A DNA stretch of 64,000 nucleotides from UBA2040 sp041674745 (GCA_041674745.1 JBAYVD010000013.1:56846-120845); one strand, 5' to 3'. Counted from the stretch's first letter, positions 8,296 through 18,443 are shown. Numbers and translations: made by a program. The notes: generated from the letters alone by a model not told the origin.

Positions 8296-10239
8296 TTAAG
8301 CGTTCGTTGTTAATTCAACTTCAATTGTGTCCGTTACCAAAGTTGCAAATGCATCAATTGATAATGAACCTTTGTCTCCTTCCATTCGTTGACGAACTGA
8401 AACTGTCTGATTTTCAGACTCTTTCTCGCCGACAATTAGCATAAAAGGAATTTTATTCATTTCGGACTCCCGTATTTTCTTACCAATTTTTTCATTACGG
8501 TCGTCAACGAAGCCGCGAATATCGTAATTTTTTAGCAATTCCAATACATTTTGAGCATACTCATTGTAATTTTCACTGATTGGCAAAATGGCAACTTGGT
8601 CGGTTGCTAACCACAAAGGGAAGTCTCCTGCGCAATGTTCCAACAACACAGCCACGAATCGTTCCATGGAACCAAACGGTGCTCGGTGAATCATGACTGG
8701 ACGGTGTTTCTGATTATCAGATCCAACATATTCTAATTCAAAACGTTCTGGTAAATTGTAATCTACCTGAATCGTTCCCAATTGCCAGTTTCTGCCCAAT
8801 GCATCTTCAACCATGAAATCTAATTTTGGACCATAGAAAGCCGCTTCGCCTAATTCCACAACAGTATTCAATCCTTTTTCAGCTGCCGCTTCGATGATGG
8901 CACTTTCCGCTTTTTCCCAGTTCTCGTTTGAACCGATGTATTTTTCCGGTTTCAACGGGTCGCGCAAAGAAATCTGCGCTTTGAATTTGTCGAATTTCAA
9001 GGTTTTGAAAATATACAAAACCAAGTCAATCACTTTCTTGAATTCTTCTTTAACTTGATCTTGGGTACAGAAAATGTGTGCATCATCTTGTGTAAATCCA
9101 CGAACACGCGTCAAACCGTGCAACTCGCCACTTTGTTCATAACGATAAACCGTTCCAAACTCCGCGAAGCGCAAAGGCAAATCTTTGTAGGAGCGCGGAC
9201 GAGCTCGGTAAATTTCACAGTGGTGTGGACAATTCATTGGTTTCAACAAGAATTCTTCACCTTCGTCTGGTGTTAAAATCGGTTGAAAACTGTCGGCACC
9301 GTATTTTGCATAGTGACCAGAAGTAACGTACAATTCTTTGCTTCCAATGTGTGGTGTAATGACTTGATCGTATCCTCCTTTTTTCTGTGCTTTTTTCAAG
9401 AAATTTTCCAAACGCTCACGCAAAGCAGCACCTTTCGGCAACCACAAAGGCAAACCTTGACCAACTCGCTGAGAGAAATGGAACAAATCCAATTCTTTCC
9501 CCAATTTCCGGTGATCACGTTGTTTGGCTAATTCGACTTTTTCTAAATATTCTGTCAACTCACTCGCTTTCGGAAAAGTAATTCCGTAGATGCGTGTCAA
9601 TTGTTTGTTTTTTTCGTCACCACGCCAGTAGGCACCTGCGATGGAAGTTAATTTAACGGCTTTGATAAAACCCGTATTTGGGATATGTGGTCCACGACAC
9701 AAATCGGTGAAATTTCCTTGCGTATAGAAAGTGATACTTCCATCTTCCAAACCGTCAATCAATTCCAATTTGTAGGGATCTTGTTTTTCCGTGAAATAGG
9801 CTATCGCATCGGCTTTGGAAACTGTTTTACGAACGAATTCGGCTTTTTCTTTCGCCAATTCTTTCATTTTCAGTTCGATTTTTTCCAAATCTTTCTCCGC
9901 AATGGAATAGTCCATGAAATCTACATCGTAGTAAAATCCATTCGCCACCGGTGGTCCAATCGCTAATTTTACGCCAGGATAATAAAATTCAATCGCCTCA
10001 GCCATCAGGTGAGCAGAGGAGTGCCACATGGTTGATTTTCCTTCCGTATCATTCCAGGTCAACAAACTCAATGTGGAATCTTCTTCCATGGGTGTGTTTG
10101 CATCTTGAACTACATTGTTCACTTTGGCGGCCAATACATTTCTAGCCAAACCTTCTGAAATACTTAGAGCAACGCCCATTGCGGTAGTTCCTTTCGGATA
10201 CTCACGAACGCTGCCATCGGGTAGGATAATTTTTATCAT
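8296..10239 (-). CDS. thrS: Threonine--tRNA ligase
   Basis: This 647-residue class II aminoacyl-tRNA synthetase charges tRNA-Thr in the cytoplasm. Domain order is TGS (about 1-62), a second additional domain with the editing-type HSSAH motif (His73, His77), the catalytic core containing MNCPHHCEIYRARPRSYKDLP, and an anticodon-binding C-terminal domain (about 545-640). Its length matches the family. It is the first gene of the thrS-infC-rpmI-rplT operon. A TTG plus TACTTTTG promoter-like pair lies about 20 bases upstream. No T-box-like leader is present in the short 5' region. Confidence 0.98.
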   Translation of the reverse strand: MIKIILPDGSVREYPKGTTAMGVALSISEGLARNVLAAKVNNVVQDANTPMEEDSTLSLLTWNDTEGKSTMWHSSAHLMAEAIEFYYPGVKLAIGPPVANGFYYDVDFMDYSIAEKDLEKIELKMKELAKEKAEFVRKTVSKADAIAYFTEKQDPYKLELIDGLEDGSITFYTQGNFTDLCRGPHIPNTGFIKAVKLTSIAGAYWRGDEKNKQLTRIYGITFPKASELTEYLEKVELAKQRDHRKLGKELDLFHFSQRVGQGLPLWLPKGAALRERLENFLKKAQKKGGYDQVITPHIGSKELYVTSGHYAKYGADSFQPILTPDEGEEFLLKPMNCPHHCEIYRARPRSYKDLPLRFAEFGTVYRYEQSGELHGLTRVRGFTQDDAHIFCTQDQVKEEFKKVIDLVLYIFKTLKFDKFKAQISLRDPLKPEKYIGSNENWEKAESAIIEAAAEKGLNTVVELGEAAFYGPKLDFMVEDALGRNWQLGTIQVDYNLPERFELEYVGSDNQKHRPVMIHRAPFGSMERFVAVLLEHCAGDFPLWLATDQVAILPISENYNEYAQNVLELLKNYDIRGFVDDRNEKIGKKIRESEMNKIPFMLIVGEKESENQTVSVRQRMEGDKGSLSIDAFATLVTDTIEVELTTNA

Positions 10240-10259
10240 TTATTGTTAAAACTTTGGTG

Positions 10260-10288
10260 CAAAAGTACATTTTTCTCCCTTAAAACAA
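10260..10288 (-). promoter_or_regulatory. Candidate promoter of the thrS operon
   Basis: On the minus strand TTG (10288-10286) is followed after 18 bases by TACTTTTG (10267-10260). This matches the Bacteroidota -33/-7 arrangement, 20 bases before the thrS ATG. Confidence 0.6.
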
Positions 10289-10377
10289 TTGATGTTCAGT
10301 AGGAATTCCCTAAAAAATTCAAGATTTTCCGTCGAATGAAAAAAAAAACTATTTTAGTTTGAACAAAAAGAATTGGA

Positions 10378-12366
10378 ATGACCTACCTAAACTTCCTTTT
10401 GAAACGACCATTTGTGCTTTTCACGCTAGCCTATTCGCTGGGAATTGTTGTTGCCCTTTCTGTTTTTAATTCTTTTTCAGCACTTGCAATAACGGGATTG
10501 TTTGTCTGTTTTTCCCTGTTCTGGTTACTTCCCATTGGAATGGCAAAATTGAAATATTTCTTGGTTTTTCTCTGTTTGTTTTTTCTAGGTTATTTGGGTT
10601 CCTATTCCAAAAATTCAGCCAAAAGCAATACGATTTTTCAGGATTCCTATACATCAGGGGCTTTTCTAGAAGCCAAAGTATTGGAAGTTTCTCACAGTCA
10701 AAAATTGTGGAACAAAGCCATTTTGCAGTTGCGCTACCTGTATCAAGTCAATGAAAAAATCCCGATTGATGAAACAGTTCTTTTCCTGATCAATCAAGAT
10801 TCAAGCACCATTGAAAAAGGAACGATAGTCATGTTGAATTCGGAAATTGAACCGATTCGAAACAAAGGTAATCCAGGAGAATTTGACGGGGAACATTTTT
10901 GGAAGGCAAAAGGGATATCAAACATGGCATTTTTGCAAGAAGGTCAGTTCATGGTGCTCAACAATGAGCAGAATTGGATGGAAAAATGGTTTTACCAGTT
11001 GGATCGCTCATTGTCTAAATTATTTGAAGAGAAACTGGATCCAGAAGCAGTAGGTGTGGCGAAAGCACTTATTTTGGGCGATCGAGATCATTTGGATAGT
11101 GAAGCGGTTCGTTCTTTTGGAAATGCGGGCGCCATGCATGTATTGGCTGTTTCAGGCTTGCATGTTGGCTTGATTTTAGCCCTGTTGATTTATTTTTTCG
11201 GTTTGTTTCCCAAGTGGATTAGCAAATACCAAGCAACCATTTTTGCCTTGATTATTATCTGGTTTTATGCTTTGCTAACGGGATTTTCTCCTTCCGTTTT
11301 CCGAGCCGTGGTGATGTTTAGCATGCTTACAGTGGCAAAGTTGTCTGGGAAAAACTATGATGCGCTAAATGTCCTTTTTGCTTCAGCGCTTGTGATCTTG
11401 TTATTCGATCCTTTGTTGCTCTTTGATTTAGGATTTCAACTTTCTTACTTAGCCATGTTGGGCATTCTACTTCTTTATCAGTCCATTCTCGGATTTTTCT
11501 ATATTTCCAATAAGCGAATCCGTCTGATTTGGGAAGGAACCGCCGTCGCCTTAGCAGCACAAGTTTTTACCTTGCCATTGACCTTGTATTGCTTTCATCA
11601 ATTTCCCAATTATTTTCTGCTAACGAATATAGGATTGATGGTCTTGACCAATGTGATTCTTATTTCGGGGGTTTTGCTGATTACCTTACAATTTGTGCCA
11701 TTGATTTCTTCTTTATTGGCTTGGCTGCTTTCGGTTTTGGTCATTGCCATGTTTGTGTTTGTTCAATGGGTCGATAAGTTACCTGCTTCAACTGCCAATG
11801 GATTTGAGTTAACGACGGGGCAAGTATTTTTGCTGTATGCAATTCTGTCTTTACTTTTATTTTCTTTACGATTCAAGAAACGTTGGCGTTTTTTTTCAGG
11901 TTTGGGCATTATGGGACTTTGTACGGTGCTGGTTTTTCAGCGGTATCGTTCGATTGAAAAAAATGAATTCATCGTTTTTAACGATTCAAAATTGACTTTT
12001 TGCGTTAAAATCGACCAAGAAATTTTTTGTTTCTACGATCAAGACAAACAATTGAAACGAGCAACCTTTTTGGTCGAGAGTTATGCAAAAATTCGACCGG
12101 GGAAAATACAGTATTGCAAATTGGATACCCAACGCAAAATTCAATTGAACAAAGCAGAGTTTTCTTTATCGTGTGAAAATTCGTTCAATGAATGTCATAT
12201 TATAGTGAACGGCCAACCGTTTACTGTGGTCAAAAACATCAATTTCGAAAATTCAATTGGGATTCGACCTGAAAACATTTACATGCCGTGGCTAGATATT
12301 TCGGATGTGGAAGGCCATTTTTTGCGTTCGGGAGCGTTTGTTCGTTTGCTCAATTCAAACCGGTAG
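10378..12366 (+). CDS. comEC: ComEC/Rec2-family DNA-uptake channel protein
   Basis: This is a 662-residue polytopic membrane protein. The N-terminal part (about 30-190) fits the DUF4131 segment and the core (about 225-490) is the competence domain with the signature HVLAVSGLHVGL near residue 258. In transformable bacteria ComEC passes single-stranded DNA through the inner membrane. The last 150 residues are beta-rich but show no HXHXDH motif, so the C-terminal metallo-beta-lactamase domain of longer ComEC proteins is absent. No other competence gene is nearby. The 3' end overlaps the convergent lipoprotein gene by 17 bases. The family is sure; DNA uptake in this organism is inference. Confidence 0.93.
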   Translation: MTYLNFLLKRPFVLFTLAYSLGIVVALSVFNSFSALAITGLFVCFSLFWLLPIGMAKLKYFLVFLCLFFLGYLGSYSKNSAKSNTIFQDSYTSGAFLEAKVLEVSHSQKLWNKAILQLRYLYQVNEKIPIDETVLFLINQDSSTIEKGTIVMLNSEIEPIRNKGNPGEFDGEHFWKAKGISNMAFLQEGQFMVLNNEQNWMEKWFYQLDRSLSKLFEEKLDPEAVGVAKALILGDRDHLDSEAVRSFGNAGAMHVLAVSGLHVGLILALLIYFFGLFPKWISKYQATIFALIIIWFYALLTGFSPSVFRAVVMFSMLTVAKLSGKNYDALNVLFASALVILLFDPLLLFDLGFQLSYLAMLGILLLYQSILGFFYISNKRIRLIWEGTAVALAAQVFTLPLTLYCFHQFPNYFLLTNIGLMVLTNVILISGVLLITLQFVPLISSLLAWLLSVLVIAMFVFVQWVDKLPASTANGFELTTGQVFLLYAILSLLLFSLRFKKRWRFFSGLGIMGLCTVLVFQRYRSIEKNEFIVFNDSKLTFCVKIDQEIFCFYDQDKQLKRATFLVESYAKIRPGKIQYCKLDTQRKIQLNKAEFSLSCENSFNECHIIVNGQPFTVVKNINFENSIGIRPENIYMPWLDISDVEGHFLRSGAFVRLLNSNR

Positions 12367-13255
12367 ACAAAACCTCGAAATAAGGAGACAATTTGATAGC
12401 GTAACGGTAAGTAGTTGTCAAATCATTGCTGTTTTTTTTGAAACTATAAACAATAGCATACCCTGTCATTACCTCTGATCCATTGATTTTTTCATAGGTT
12501 TCCTCCATGGTTTCAAAAAGCTCATTTTTAGCCGTGGTTCGCTCGAATCCAAGAATTCTTGACCGCACGATTTCTGAAATCAAGGCGGTGGTTTTCAAGG
12601 TTTGAACTTTTTGTGCGGATCGCATGACGAACAAGGCATTTTGAACAAATTTATCCTTGGTATCGCCGTTGAGTTCCGCCGCTCGGTCTTTGTATCGTCT
12701 GTAAAAAGCAGATTCTTCCGGAAGTGGCGCATAACCAGGATGTAAAAAGGATTCTTCGAAGGTGTAAATTTTGAAAATATCTAAATTAACAGGTGCAATT
12801 TTTGTCGTTTCAAAAATATCAACGGCCTTGATTTCGTTGGAAAAATTTACTTGCAATGCCGCTGAATAAATGGTTAAGACATCCTTCTTTTTCAAAGAAA
12901 ACAAGTGGTTTTCAATGTACAAAAGTTGGTTGGTATCGTTGAGAGCGATTTGTCGTTGAATTAAAATCTCCCTTTCCAATTCCGTGTCGCGTTTGCCTTT
13001 TTGTTCGAGGTTGTATTTTACCCCATATAGCGAATCCAATACCTTGTATGAAATGGGTTTCAACGTTTGTGTTTTCCCAAACGCAATGTTCTCATATACA
13101 GAACTGTCTTTTTGGAAGGTTTCTCGGAGGTAATTTTGAACCGCTAGTCTCCTTTTGTCTGTATTCATTTCGGGAGTTTCTGTTGGCGTGTATTTTAGCC
13201 CACAAGAACTCATAAAAATTAGGAATAATAGCGGAAAGAAGATTTTTTGAAACAT
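12350..13255 (-). CDS. Lipoprotein of unknown function
   Basis: This 301-residue protein starts MFQKIFFPLLFLIFMSSCG, a clear lipoprotein signal with the lipobox Cys near residue 18. The frame extends 7 codons upstream to a TTG at 13276, but the ATG at 13253-13255 gives the proper signal peptide and is preferred. The rest is soluble, mixed alpha/beta and rich in charged residues; I do not recognise a domain. It is tail-to-tail with the comEC-like gene (17-base overlap) and divergent from the DUF5916 gene. Confidence 0.82.
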   Translation of the reverse strand: MFQKIFFPLLFLIFMSSCGLKYTPTETPEMNTDKRRLAVQNYLRETFQKDSSVYENIAFGKTQTLKPISYKVLDSLYGVKYNLEQKGKRDTELEREILIQRQIALNDTNQLLYIENHLFSLKKKDVLTIYSAALQVNFSNEIKAVDIFETTKIAPVNLDIFKIYTFEESFLHPGYAPLPEESAFYRRYKDRAAELNGDTKDKFVQNALFVMRSAQKVQTLKTTALISEIVRSRILGFERTTAKNELFETMEETYEKINGSEVMTGYAIVYSFKKNSNDLTTTYRYAIKLSPYFEVLSTGLN

Positions 13256-13323
13256 TTCTTGGTTACTTTTGCTCAATATTGGTAAGTAAATCTACATTTT
13301 TTTAATTTTTAAAAACGAGCTTT

Positions 13324-15783
13324 TTGCGAATAAGTTGGCTTATTTTTTCATTATTTGTGATTTCACCCCTCATTTCCGTGGGACAGAAGACGTATTCCAT
13401 ACAATTTACCTCGGAAGAAATTAAAGTCGACGGTGTACTCGATGAAAAATCTTGGCAATCGGCCCAAAAGGCAGATGAATTCGTGATGAATTATCCTGAA
13501 TTTGGAAAAAAACCCTCTTTTGACACGGAATTCTTTGCAACCTACTCAAATGAAGCGCTGTATATCGCAGCGAAAGTATACGATCACCCAGATTCGATTT
13601 CGTATATGCTTTCCCAACGCGACAATTTTGGAAATGCGGATTGGATTGGTGTGGAAATAGATTGTTATGGTAATTATTTGAATGCGTCTACCTTTTATGT
13701 CACCTCTTCTGGCGTAGAATTGGATGCCTTAATGGAACCGTTAAACGAAGATTTTTCTTGGAATTCTGTTTGGAAAAGTCGCGTGCAACGCACGGATTTT
13801 GGTTGGACCGTTGAAATACGCATTCCTTACGCTGCCTTGCGTTTTCCAAACAAAGAAATTCAAAACTGGAACATTAATTTTGTGCGCCAAATCCGACGAA
13901 AAAGAGAAATGTCGTATTGGAATCCAGTAAATCCAGCGCAATATTCCGAAATAACGCAAACAGGAAAACTGGAGGGCATCAAGAATATCAAACCACCGCT
14001 GCGTTTGTCTTTTTCACCCTATGTGATAGATTACGTTGAAAACGTGCACGACGATGCGCTAAATAAACAAGTGTGGCGCAACCGAACGACGGCTGGAATG
14101 GATTTAAAACTTGGATTAAACGATGCTTTCACATTGGATATGGCGCTCGTTCCTGATTTTGGTCAAACGATTTCCGATAATCAAATTTTAAATTTGGGAC
14201 CTTTTGAAGTGCAATTCAATGAAAATAGATCTTTTTTCAAGGAAGGAACGGATTTGTTTGGCATAGGTGGTGTTTTTTATTCCAGACGAGTAGGAGGGAA
14301 TCCCTATTTTGCTGCTAGAGCCTACGAGAATTTGGATACGACAAAAGGTGAGCGAGTGACACAAACGGTTTCCAAAGCACCCTTGTACAATGCAACAAAA
14401 GTTTCTGGTCGAACCAAAACGGGATTGGGAATAGGACTATTCAATGCGGTAGAAGGGCGAACCAATGCGCAAATTACGGATGATGCAGGTAATAATCGAT
14501 GGGTCAATACGAATCCTCTAACCAATTATAACATTCTTGCTTTATCCCAAAATTTGGTGAACAATGGAAAAGTTTCATTTTTGAACTCCATCGTTTCACG
14601 GGAAGGGAAAGCGCCGGATGCCAATGTGAATGTGGTGACTTCTCAACTTTTTTCGAAAGATAAGAATTATACGATATCGACTGAATTTAGAGCTTCCAAT
14701 CAAATTGAAAATGGATTAAATGACCGAGGACATTCATATGACATATATGTTGGAAAGGTACAAGGCAAATTTCAGCACAGTGTTTACTATGGCGTGAAAA
14801 GTGATCGTTTTAATCCGAATGATTTGGGGTTTTTACAAAGAAACAACGAGCGTTATCTCGGAGTTGAAGGTATTTGGAATGCCTACAAACCCAAAGGTCG
14901 TTTTTTACGAAAATGGGCTAGTTCAGATGTGTATTACGAGGAATTGTACGCGCCACGATTGTTTAGTATTTTGAATATAAACGGATCGATTTATGGAACT
15001 TTTCGAAACTTTTTAACGTGTAATTTGAATGCCTCCATTTCGCCGCTGGGTTATGTGGATCATTTTGAGTCAAGACATTTTGGCATCCCGCTCAATTTTG
15101 GTCCTTCCTTTTCAACAGGCGGTTTTTATTCAACAGATTATTCCAAACCTTTTGCTCTAGATATCAACATGAATCGCAAGCAATATGTCAATGAGCAAAT
15201 GTCGTATAGCACAATTACGGTGTCGCCTCGAGCGCAATTTTCCACCCGTTTCTTTTTAGTTTACGCTACGAAGTACGAAAAGTATGTCAATGACTATGGC
15301 TTTGTAAAACCAGTTGAATCCGCCAATTTAAGCTCTATTTTAATTGGAACACGCAACCGAGATGTGGTAACCAATAGCTTGACGGGAGAAATCATTTTTA
15401 ATAAAAGAATGGGGGTGAACATTCGATTTCGCCACTATTGGCAGCGTTTGAAATACAATTATTTCAACGATTTACAAAGCAATGGCGACCGCGTGCAGAA
15501 TGATTATTTCCCTTTGAATGAGGAAGGAAATTCGGCTCATAACCAAAGTTACAATGCATTTACGGTTGACGTGAATTACAAATGGGTTTTCTTTCCAGGG
15601 TGTGAATTTTTGCTCTTTTACAAGAACAATATTTTTGCCGGTCGCAATGGGTTGGACCAGAGTTATTTTACAACTTTTGAAACCTTATTCTCGCAACCAC
15701 AAACCAATAGTATTTCGGCGAAAATCTTGGTGTTTTTTGATGTGTTGTATTTGAAAAAAGGAGGGATTTCGACTATGCTGTAG
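13324..15783 (+). CDS. DUF5916 family exported protein with N-terminal CBM9-like domain
   Basis: This 819-residue protein starts at a TTG that gives a good signal peptide (MRISWLIFSLFVISPLISVGQ); no suitable ATG lies nearby. Residues about 28-220 form a carbohydrate-binding family 9-like domain (EEIKVDGVLDEKSWQSA, later YAALRFP and WNINFVRQIRRKRE). The remaining 600 residues have the alternating pattern of an outer-membrane barrel and fit DUF5916, common in Bacteroidota. NENRSFFKEGTDLF near residue 300 is characteristic of the family. Substrate and role are unknown. Confidence 0.9.
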   Translation: MRISWLIFSLFVISPLISVGQKTYSIQFTSEEIKVDGVLDEKSWQSAQKADEFVMNYPEFGKKPSFDTEFFATYSNEALYIAAKVYDHPDSISYMLSQRDNFGNADWIGVEIDCYGNYLNASTFYVTSSGVELDALMEPLNEDFSWNSVWKSRVQRTDFGWTVEIRIPYAALRFPNKEIQNWNINFVRQIRRKREMSYWNPVNPAQYSEITQTGKLEGIKNIKPPLRLSFSPYVIDYVENVHDDALNKQVWRNRTTAGMDLKLGLNDAFTLDMALVPDFGQTISDNQILNLGPFEVQFNENRSFFKEGTDLFGIGGVFYSRRVGGNPYFAARAYENLDTTKGERVTQTVSKAPLYNATKVSGRTKTGLGIGLFNAVEGRTNAQITDDAGNNRWVNTNPLTNYNILALSQNLVNNGKVSFLNSIVSREGKAPDANVNVVTSQLFSKDKNYTISTEFRASNQIENGLNDRGHSYDIYVGKVQGKFQHSVYYGVKSDRFNPNDLGFLQRNNERYLGVEGIWNAYKPKGRFLRKWASSDVYYEELYAPRLFSILNINGSIYGTFRNFLTCNLNASISPLGYVDHFESRHFGIPLNFGPSFSTGGFYSTDYSKPFALDINMNRKQYVNEQMSYSTITVSPRAQFSTRFFLVYATKYEKYVNDYGFVKPVESANLSSILIGTRNRDVVTNSLTGEIIFNKRMGVNIRFRHYWQRLKYNYFNDLQSNGDRVQNDYFPLNEEGNSAHNQSYNAFTVDVNYKWVFFPGCEFLLFYKNNIFAGRNGLDQSYFTTFETLFSQPQTNSISAKILVFFDVLYLKKGGISTML

Positions 15784-15828
15784 AAAGTGGATTTGTTTTA
15801 AAGTTGAAAATAGGTTGAATTTGTGATG

Positions 15829-16593
15829 TTATTTAAAGTCTTCTTCTTCCACTTCTTCTGTAAATAACTTATTAGGGTTTTCTGGGGTTCCTTCAATGCT
15901 TCCATCTTTTTTCAATGTAAAAAAAATATTTCCTGGCAATAAAATTTTTTTTATGTCTTTGTACCTGAATTGCCCTGAATAATAAACTCCGTCAATATAA
16001 TCTACCCTTTTACTTTCTTTTAAAGACTTTTTATACAATGGCTTTCTTTCGTAAGAGGTGGAGTCATTGATGTATTTTTTAGCATAAGTTTTTTCAACTT
16101 GTTTTACATGTAGATGACAATTTTTCCCGAAGAAGGGTGCTAAATTGGGTCTGTACCAAATTATATCACCATTTAATTGAGGACTAATGATTAATACAGA
16201 CCATGGTGTTTCACGTTCTTTCAATTCGTGTCGTTTCAATTGGTAATTTAAGACGCAGAAATTTCCACTTTGTTGAAGAACAACGCTATCGGATAAAGTG
16301 AAATTTAGCATTTCTTGCCAATTACCCAAAGAGTCTTTTTCCCAGAAATTAAAGGATTCAGAAGAAGTGTTGAGTTTTAAATTATCGAATATCAACATGC
16401 AATTATAGTCAGAACTTATGTTTGACCGAATATTTGAATCTATCCACATACCCTGAATTTCCGTTGGGATAGATCTCAATTTCAGGCCTTTTTTAGGCTG
16501 TATTTCGTCGAAATAAACGTCGGTTGATTTACAAGAATAGAGTACCGTAAAAAAAGTGAAGAGCAAAAATATCCTAACCATTTGATTTTTCAT
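15829..16593 (-). CDS. Lipoprotein of unknown function
   Basis: This is a 254-residue protein with a lipoprotein signal (MKNQMVRIFLLFTFFTVLYSC, lipobox Cys21). The mature part is hydrophilic, with several Trp-containing strands and an acidic C-terminus (EEVEEEDFK). No domain is recognised. It is a single gene convergent with the DUF5916 gene, 45 bases away, and no clear terminator was seen between them. Confidence 0.8.
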   Translation of the reverse strand: MKNQMVRIFLLFTFFTVLYSCKSTDVYFDEIQPKKGLKLRSIPTEIQGMWIDSNIRSNISSDYNCMLIFDNLKLNTSSESFNFWEKDSLGNWQEMLNFTLSDSVVLQQSGNFCVLNYQLKRHELKERETPWSVLIISPQLNGDIIWYRPNLAPFFGKNCHLHVKQVEKTYAKKYINDSTSYERKPLYKKSLKESKRVDYIDGVYYSGQFRYKDIKKILLPGNIFFTLKKDGSIEGTPENPNKLFTEEVEEEDFK

Positions 16594-16699
16594 GGAAATT
16601 GAATTATTGTTTAAATTTAGGATAAAATGAACTTATTTCTAGTTTTCAATCTAGAACTTTTGCTACAAAAGTGACAAAAGAGGCTAATCCGAAAATGAT

Positions 16700-16981
16700 T
16701 TACTTTTTAATAGTGTCCATTCTCCCCACGACACAGCTCGCATAACTTTTAAGCTTCAACAACAAACCATTTTCTTCGGTTGCCTCAGGATAACCTAAAT
16801 CGTGCAATTTTTTGATAAAAACAGATCGATTCGTCGCTTCAGAATAGGAAACGGTCACAGAATCTTCTTCATTGTTGACTTCCACGTTATCCACGCCTTC
16901 CAATTCAATCAAGTTATTTTTAATCGTGTTCGCACAACCTGAGCATTTCAAATTGGCAACAACTATGGTTTCTGTTTTCAT
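16700..16981 (-). CDS. Heavy-metal-associated (HMA) domain protein
   Basis: This 93-residue protein consists of one HMA fold: a beta strand, the metal-binding CSGC (Cys13, Cys16) and the ELEGVDNVEV segment typical of CopZ-like chaperones and transporter N-termini. A further Cys lies near the C-terminus. It probably binds Cu+ or a similar soft metal. No P-type ATPase or regulator is adjacent, so the metal is not known. The ATG at 16979-16981 is preferred over a GTG at 16999 because a perfect -7 box (16999-17006) overlaps that GTG. Confidence 0.9.
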   Translation of the reverse strand: MKTETIVVANLKCSGCANTIKNNLIELEGVDNVEVNNEEDSVTVSYSEATNRSVFIKKLHDLGYPEATEENGLLLKLKSYASCVVGRMDTIKK

Positions 16982-16998
16982 GATGACTTTGTTTCTCA

Positions 16999-17006
16999 CA
17001 AAATTA
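16999..17006 (-). promoter_or_regulatory. Candidate promoter -7 box for the HMA gene
   Basis: The minus strand reads TAATTTTG, an exact TAnnTTTG match 17 bases before the ATG. Confidence 0.5.
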
Positions 17007-17053
17007 CTCGATTCAAGTGGTTCAGAATGAAAGCTAAGTCACAAAAAAAACAA

Positions 17054-17689
17054 TTATAGAATAGTGAAAAGTGCTTCTTGTGGTTTTCTAACTTTGGCTT
17101 GGAATTGATTTTTGTCATCAACGCTTCTATATCCAATTGGACAAATAACGGTAGAAGTTAAACCCCTTTCGCACAGGCCTAAAATTTCGTCGTAGGCATC
17201 AATTTTAAATCCTTCGATCGGTGTTGCATCAATGCGCAATTCCGCCACGGTGTGAAGCAGGAATCCCAAAGCAATATAGGTTTGTTTTGTATTCCAAGGA
17301 ATGAATTGCGATTCGTTCATCGGGGCGATGGCGCCTTTGATGTAATCCCCGAAACCTTTTGTTTGATCAATATGTAGTGAACGCGTTTTAGCTACATTTT
17401 CCATGTAGGCATCGACGTGGCTGGTGTCTAAGTTTTTGTCAACTGCAAAGACTATCAAATGAGACGCATCAACAATCGGTGTTTGGCCATAAGAAGCCTC
17501 CATCAATTTGGTGCGAATTTCAGGATTCTCAATAATAAGCACATGAAAAGGCTGAAGTCCATAAGACGTAGGTGTCAGGCGAATACTTTCTTTGATGATG
17601 TGCAAATCAGAATCGCTTATCTTTTTTGAAGCATCGTATTTTTTCACGGCATAGCGCCAATTAAGTGCTTCGAGTATGGTATTTGTCAT
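17054..17689 (-). CDS. NAD(P)H-dependent FMN nitroreductase family protein
   Basis: This 211-residue cytoplasmic flavoprotein matches the NfsB-like nitroreductase family. The N-terminal LNWRYAVKKYD holds the Arg that contacts FMN phosphate, RLTPTSYGLQPFHVLII follows near residue 35, and the C-terminal Gly-rich CPIGYRS loop is near residue 185. It would reduce quinones or nitroaromatics with NAD(P)H; the physiological substrate is unknown. It lies 43 bases downstream of the pirin gene on the same strand and is probably co-transcribed with it. This pairing would fit a redox-stress or aromatic-compound unit, which is inference. Confidence 0.93.
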   Translation of the reverse strand: MTNTILEALNWRYAVKKYDASKKISDSDLHIIKESIRLTPTSYGLQPFHVLIIENPEIRTKLMEASYGQTPIVDASHLIVFAVDKNLDTSHVDAYMENVAKTRSLHIDQTKGFGDYIKGAIAPMNESQFIPWNTKQTYIALGFLLHTVAELRIDATPIEGFKIDAYDEILGLCERGLTSTVICPIGYRSVDDKNQFQAKVRKPQEALFTIL

Positions 17690-17732
17690 TTTAGTTGCGG
17701 ATATGTTGGAACTCTGTTCTTTTCAATTTCTA

Positions 17733-18443
17733 TTAAAATAGCATGGGTACTTCTATGACCAACACTTTGCTATTCGTTTTAGCTACAAAATTAATTTCTT
17801 TTTCTTCCCAAAGTCCAACGGCATCGCGTTTTTGGAATGACTCATTTTGAATGTTGATTTCTCCTTCCACGACCATGGCATAAATCCCATTTTCTTCTGA
17901 ATGCACGGAATAATTTAATTCTTCATTGGCATCCATTTCCGCCATGTGGACCCAGGCATTTTGGTGAATCCAAGAACCTTCATCTTCTGGAAAAGGAGAA
18001 ACCAATTGAAGAAAATTATTTTTCATTTTGGCTACGTCAATGGCAATTTGATCGTATCGAGGCTCCACATTCCTTTTGTTGGGGAAAATCCAAATTTGAA
18101 ATAGATTCGTGAAATCATCACTTGGATTGAATTCGCTGTGTCGAACCCCGCTACCTGCACTCATCACTTGGATTTCACCCGCTTTGATCGTAGACGCATT
18201 TCCCATTGAATCTTTGTGTGCCAAAGGACCCGAAAGTGGAATCGTAATGATTTCCATATTGTCGTGCGGGTGGGTGTCAAAACCTTTTTGACCTTGAATG
18301 GTATCATCATTCAATACACGCAAAGCACCAAAGTTGATTTTATTTGGATCGTACCAATTGGCGAAACTAAAGCTGTGATTGACTTTTAACCAGCCAAAAT
18401 CTGCTGAATTTCTCGAGTTGGCTCGATGAATGATTTTTTTCAT
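17733..18443 (-). CDS. Pirin family bicupin protein (YhhW/quercetinase-like)
   Basis: This 236-residue protein has two cupin halves. The N-terminal one carries the metal ligands HPHDNMEI near residues 57-64 and GSGVRHSEFN near residue 102. Length and motifs match bacterial pirins such as YhhW, some of which oxidise quercetin. The second cupin is less conserved, as usual. It is the first gene of a probable operon with the nitroreductase. The upstream region holds a perfect -7 box and, just beyond it, the 12-base palindrome TTACCGCGGTAA, which may be an operator. Confidence 0.94.
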   Translation of the reverse strand: MKKIIHRANSRNSADFGWLKVNHSFSFANWYDPNKINFGALRVLNDDTIQGQKGFDTHPHDNMEIITIPLSGPLAHKDSMGNASTIKAGEIQVMSAGSGVRHSEFNPSDDFTNLFQIWIFPNKRNVEPRYDQIAIDVAKMKNNFLQLVSPFPEDEGSWIHQNAWVHMAEMDANEELNYSVHSEENGIYAMVVEGEINIQNESFQKRDAVGLWEEKEINFVAKTNSKVLVIEVPMLF

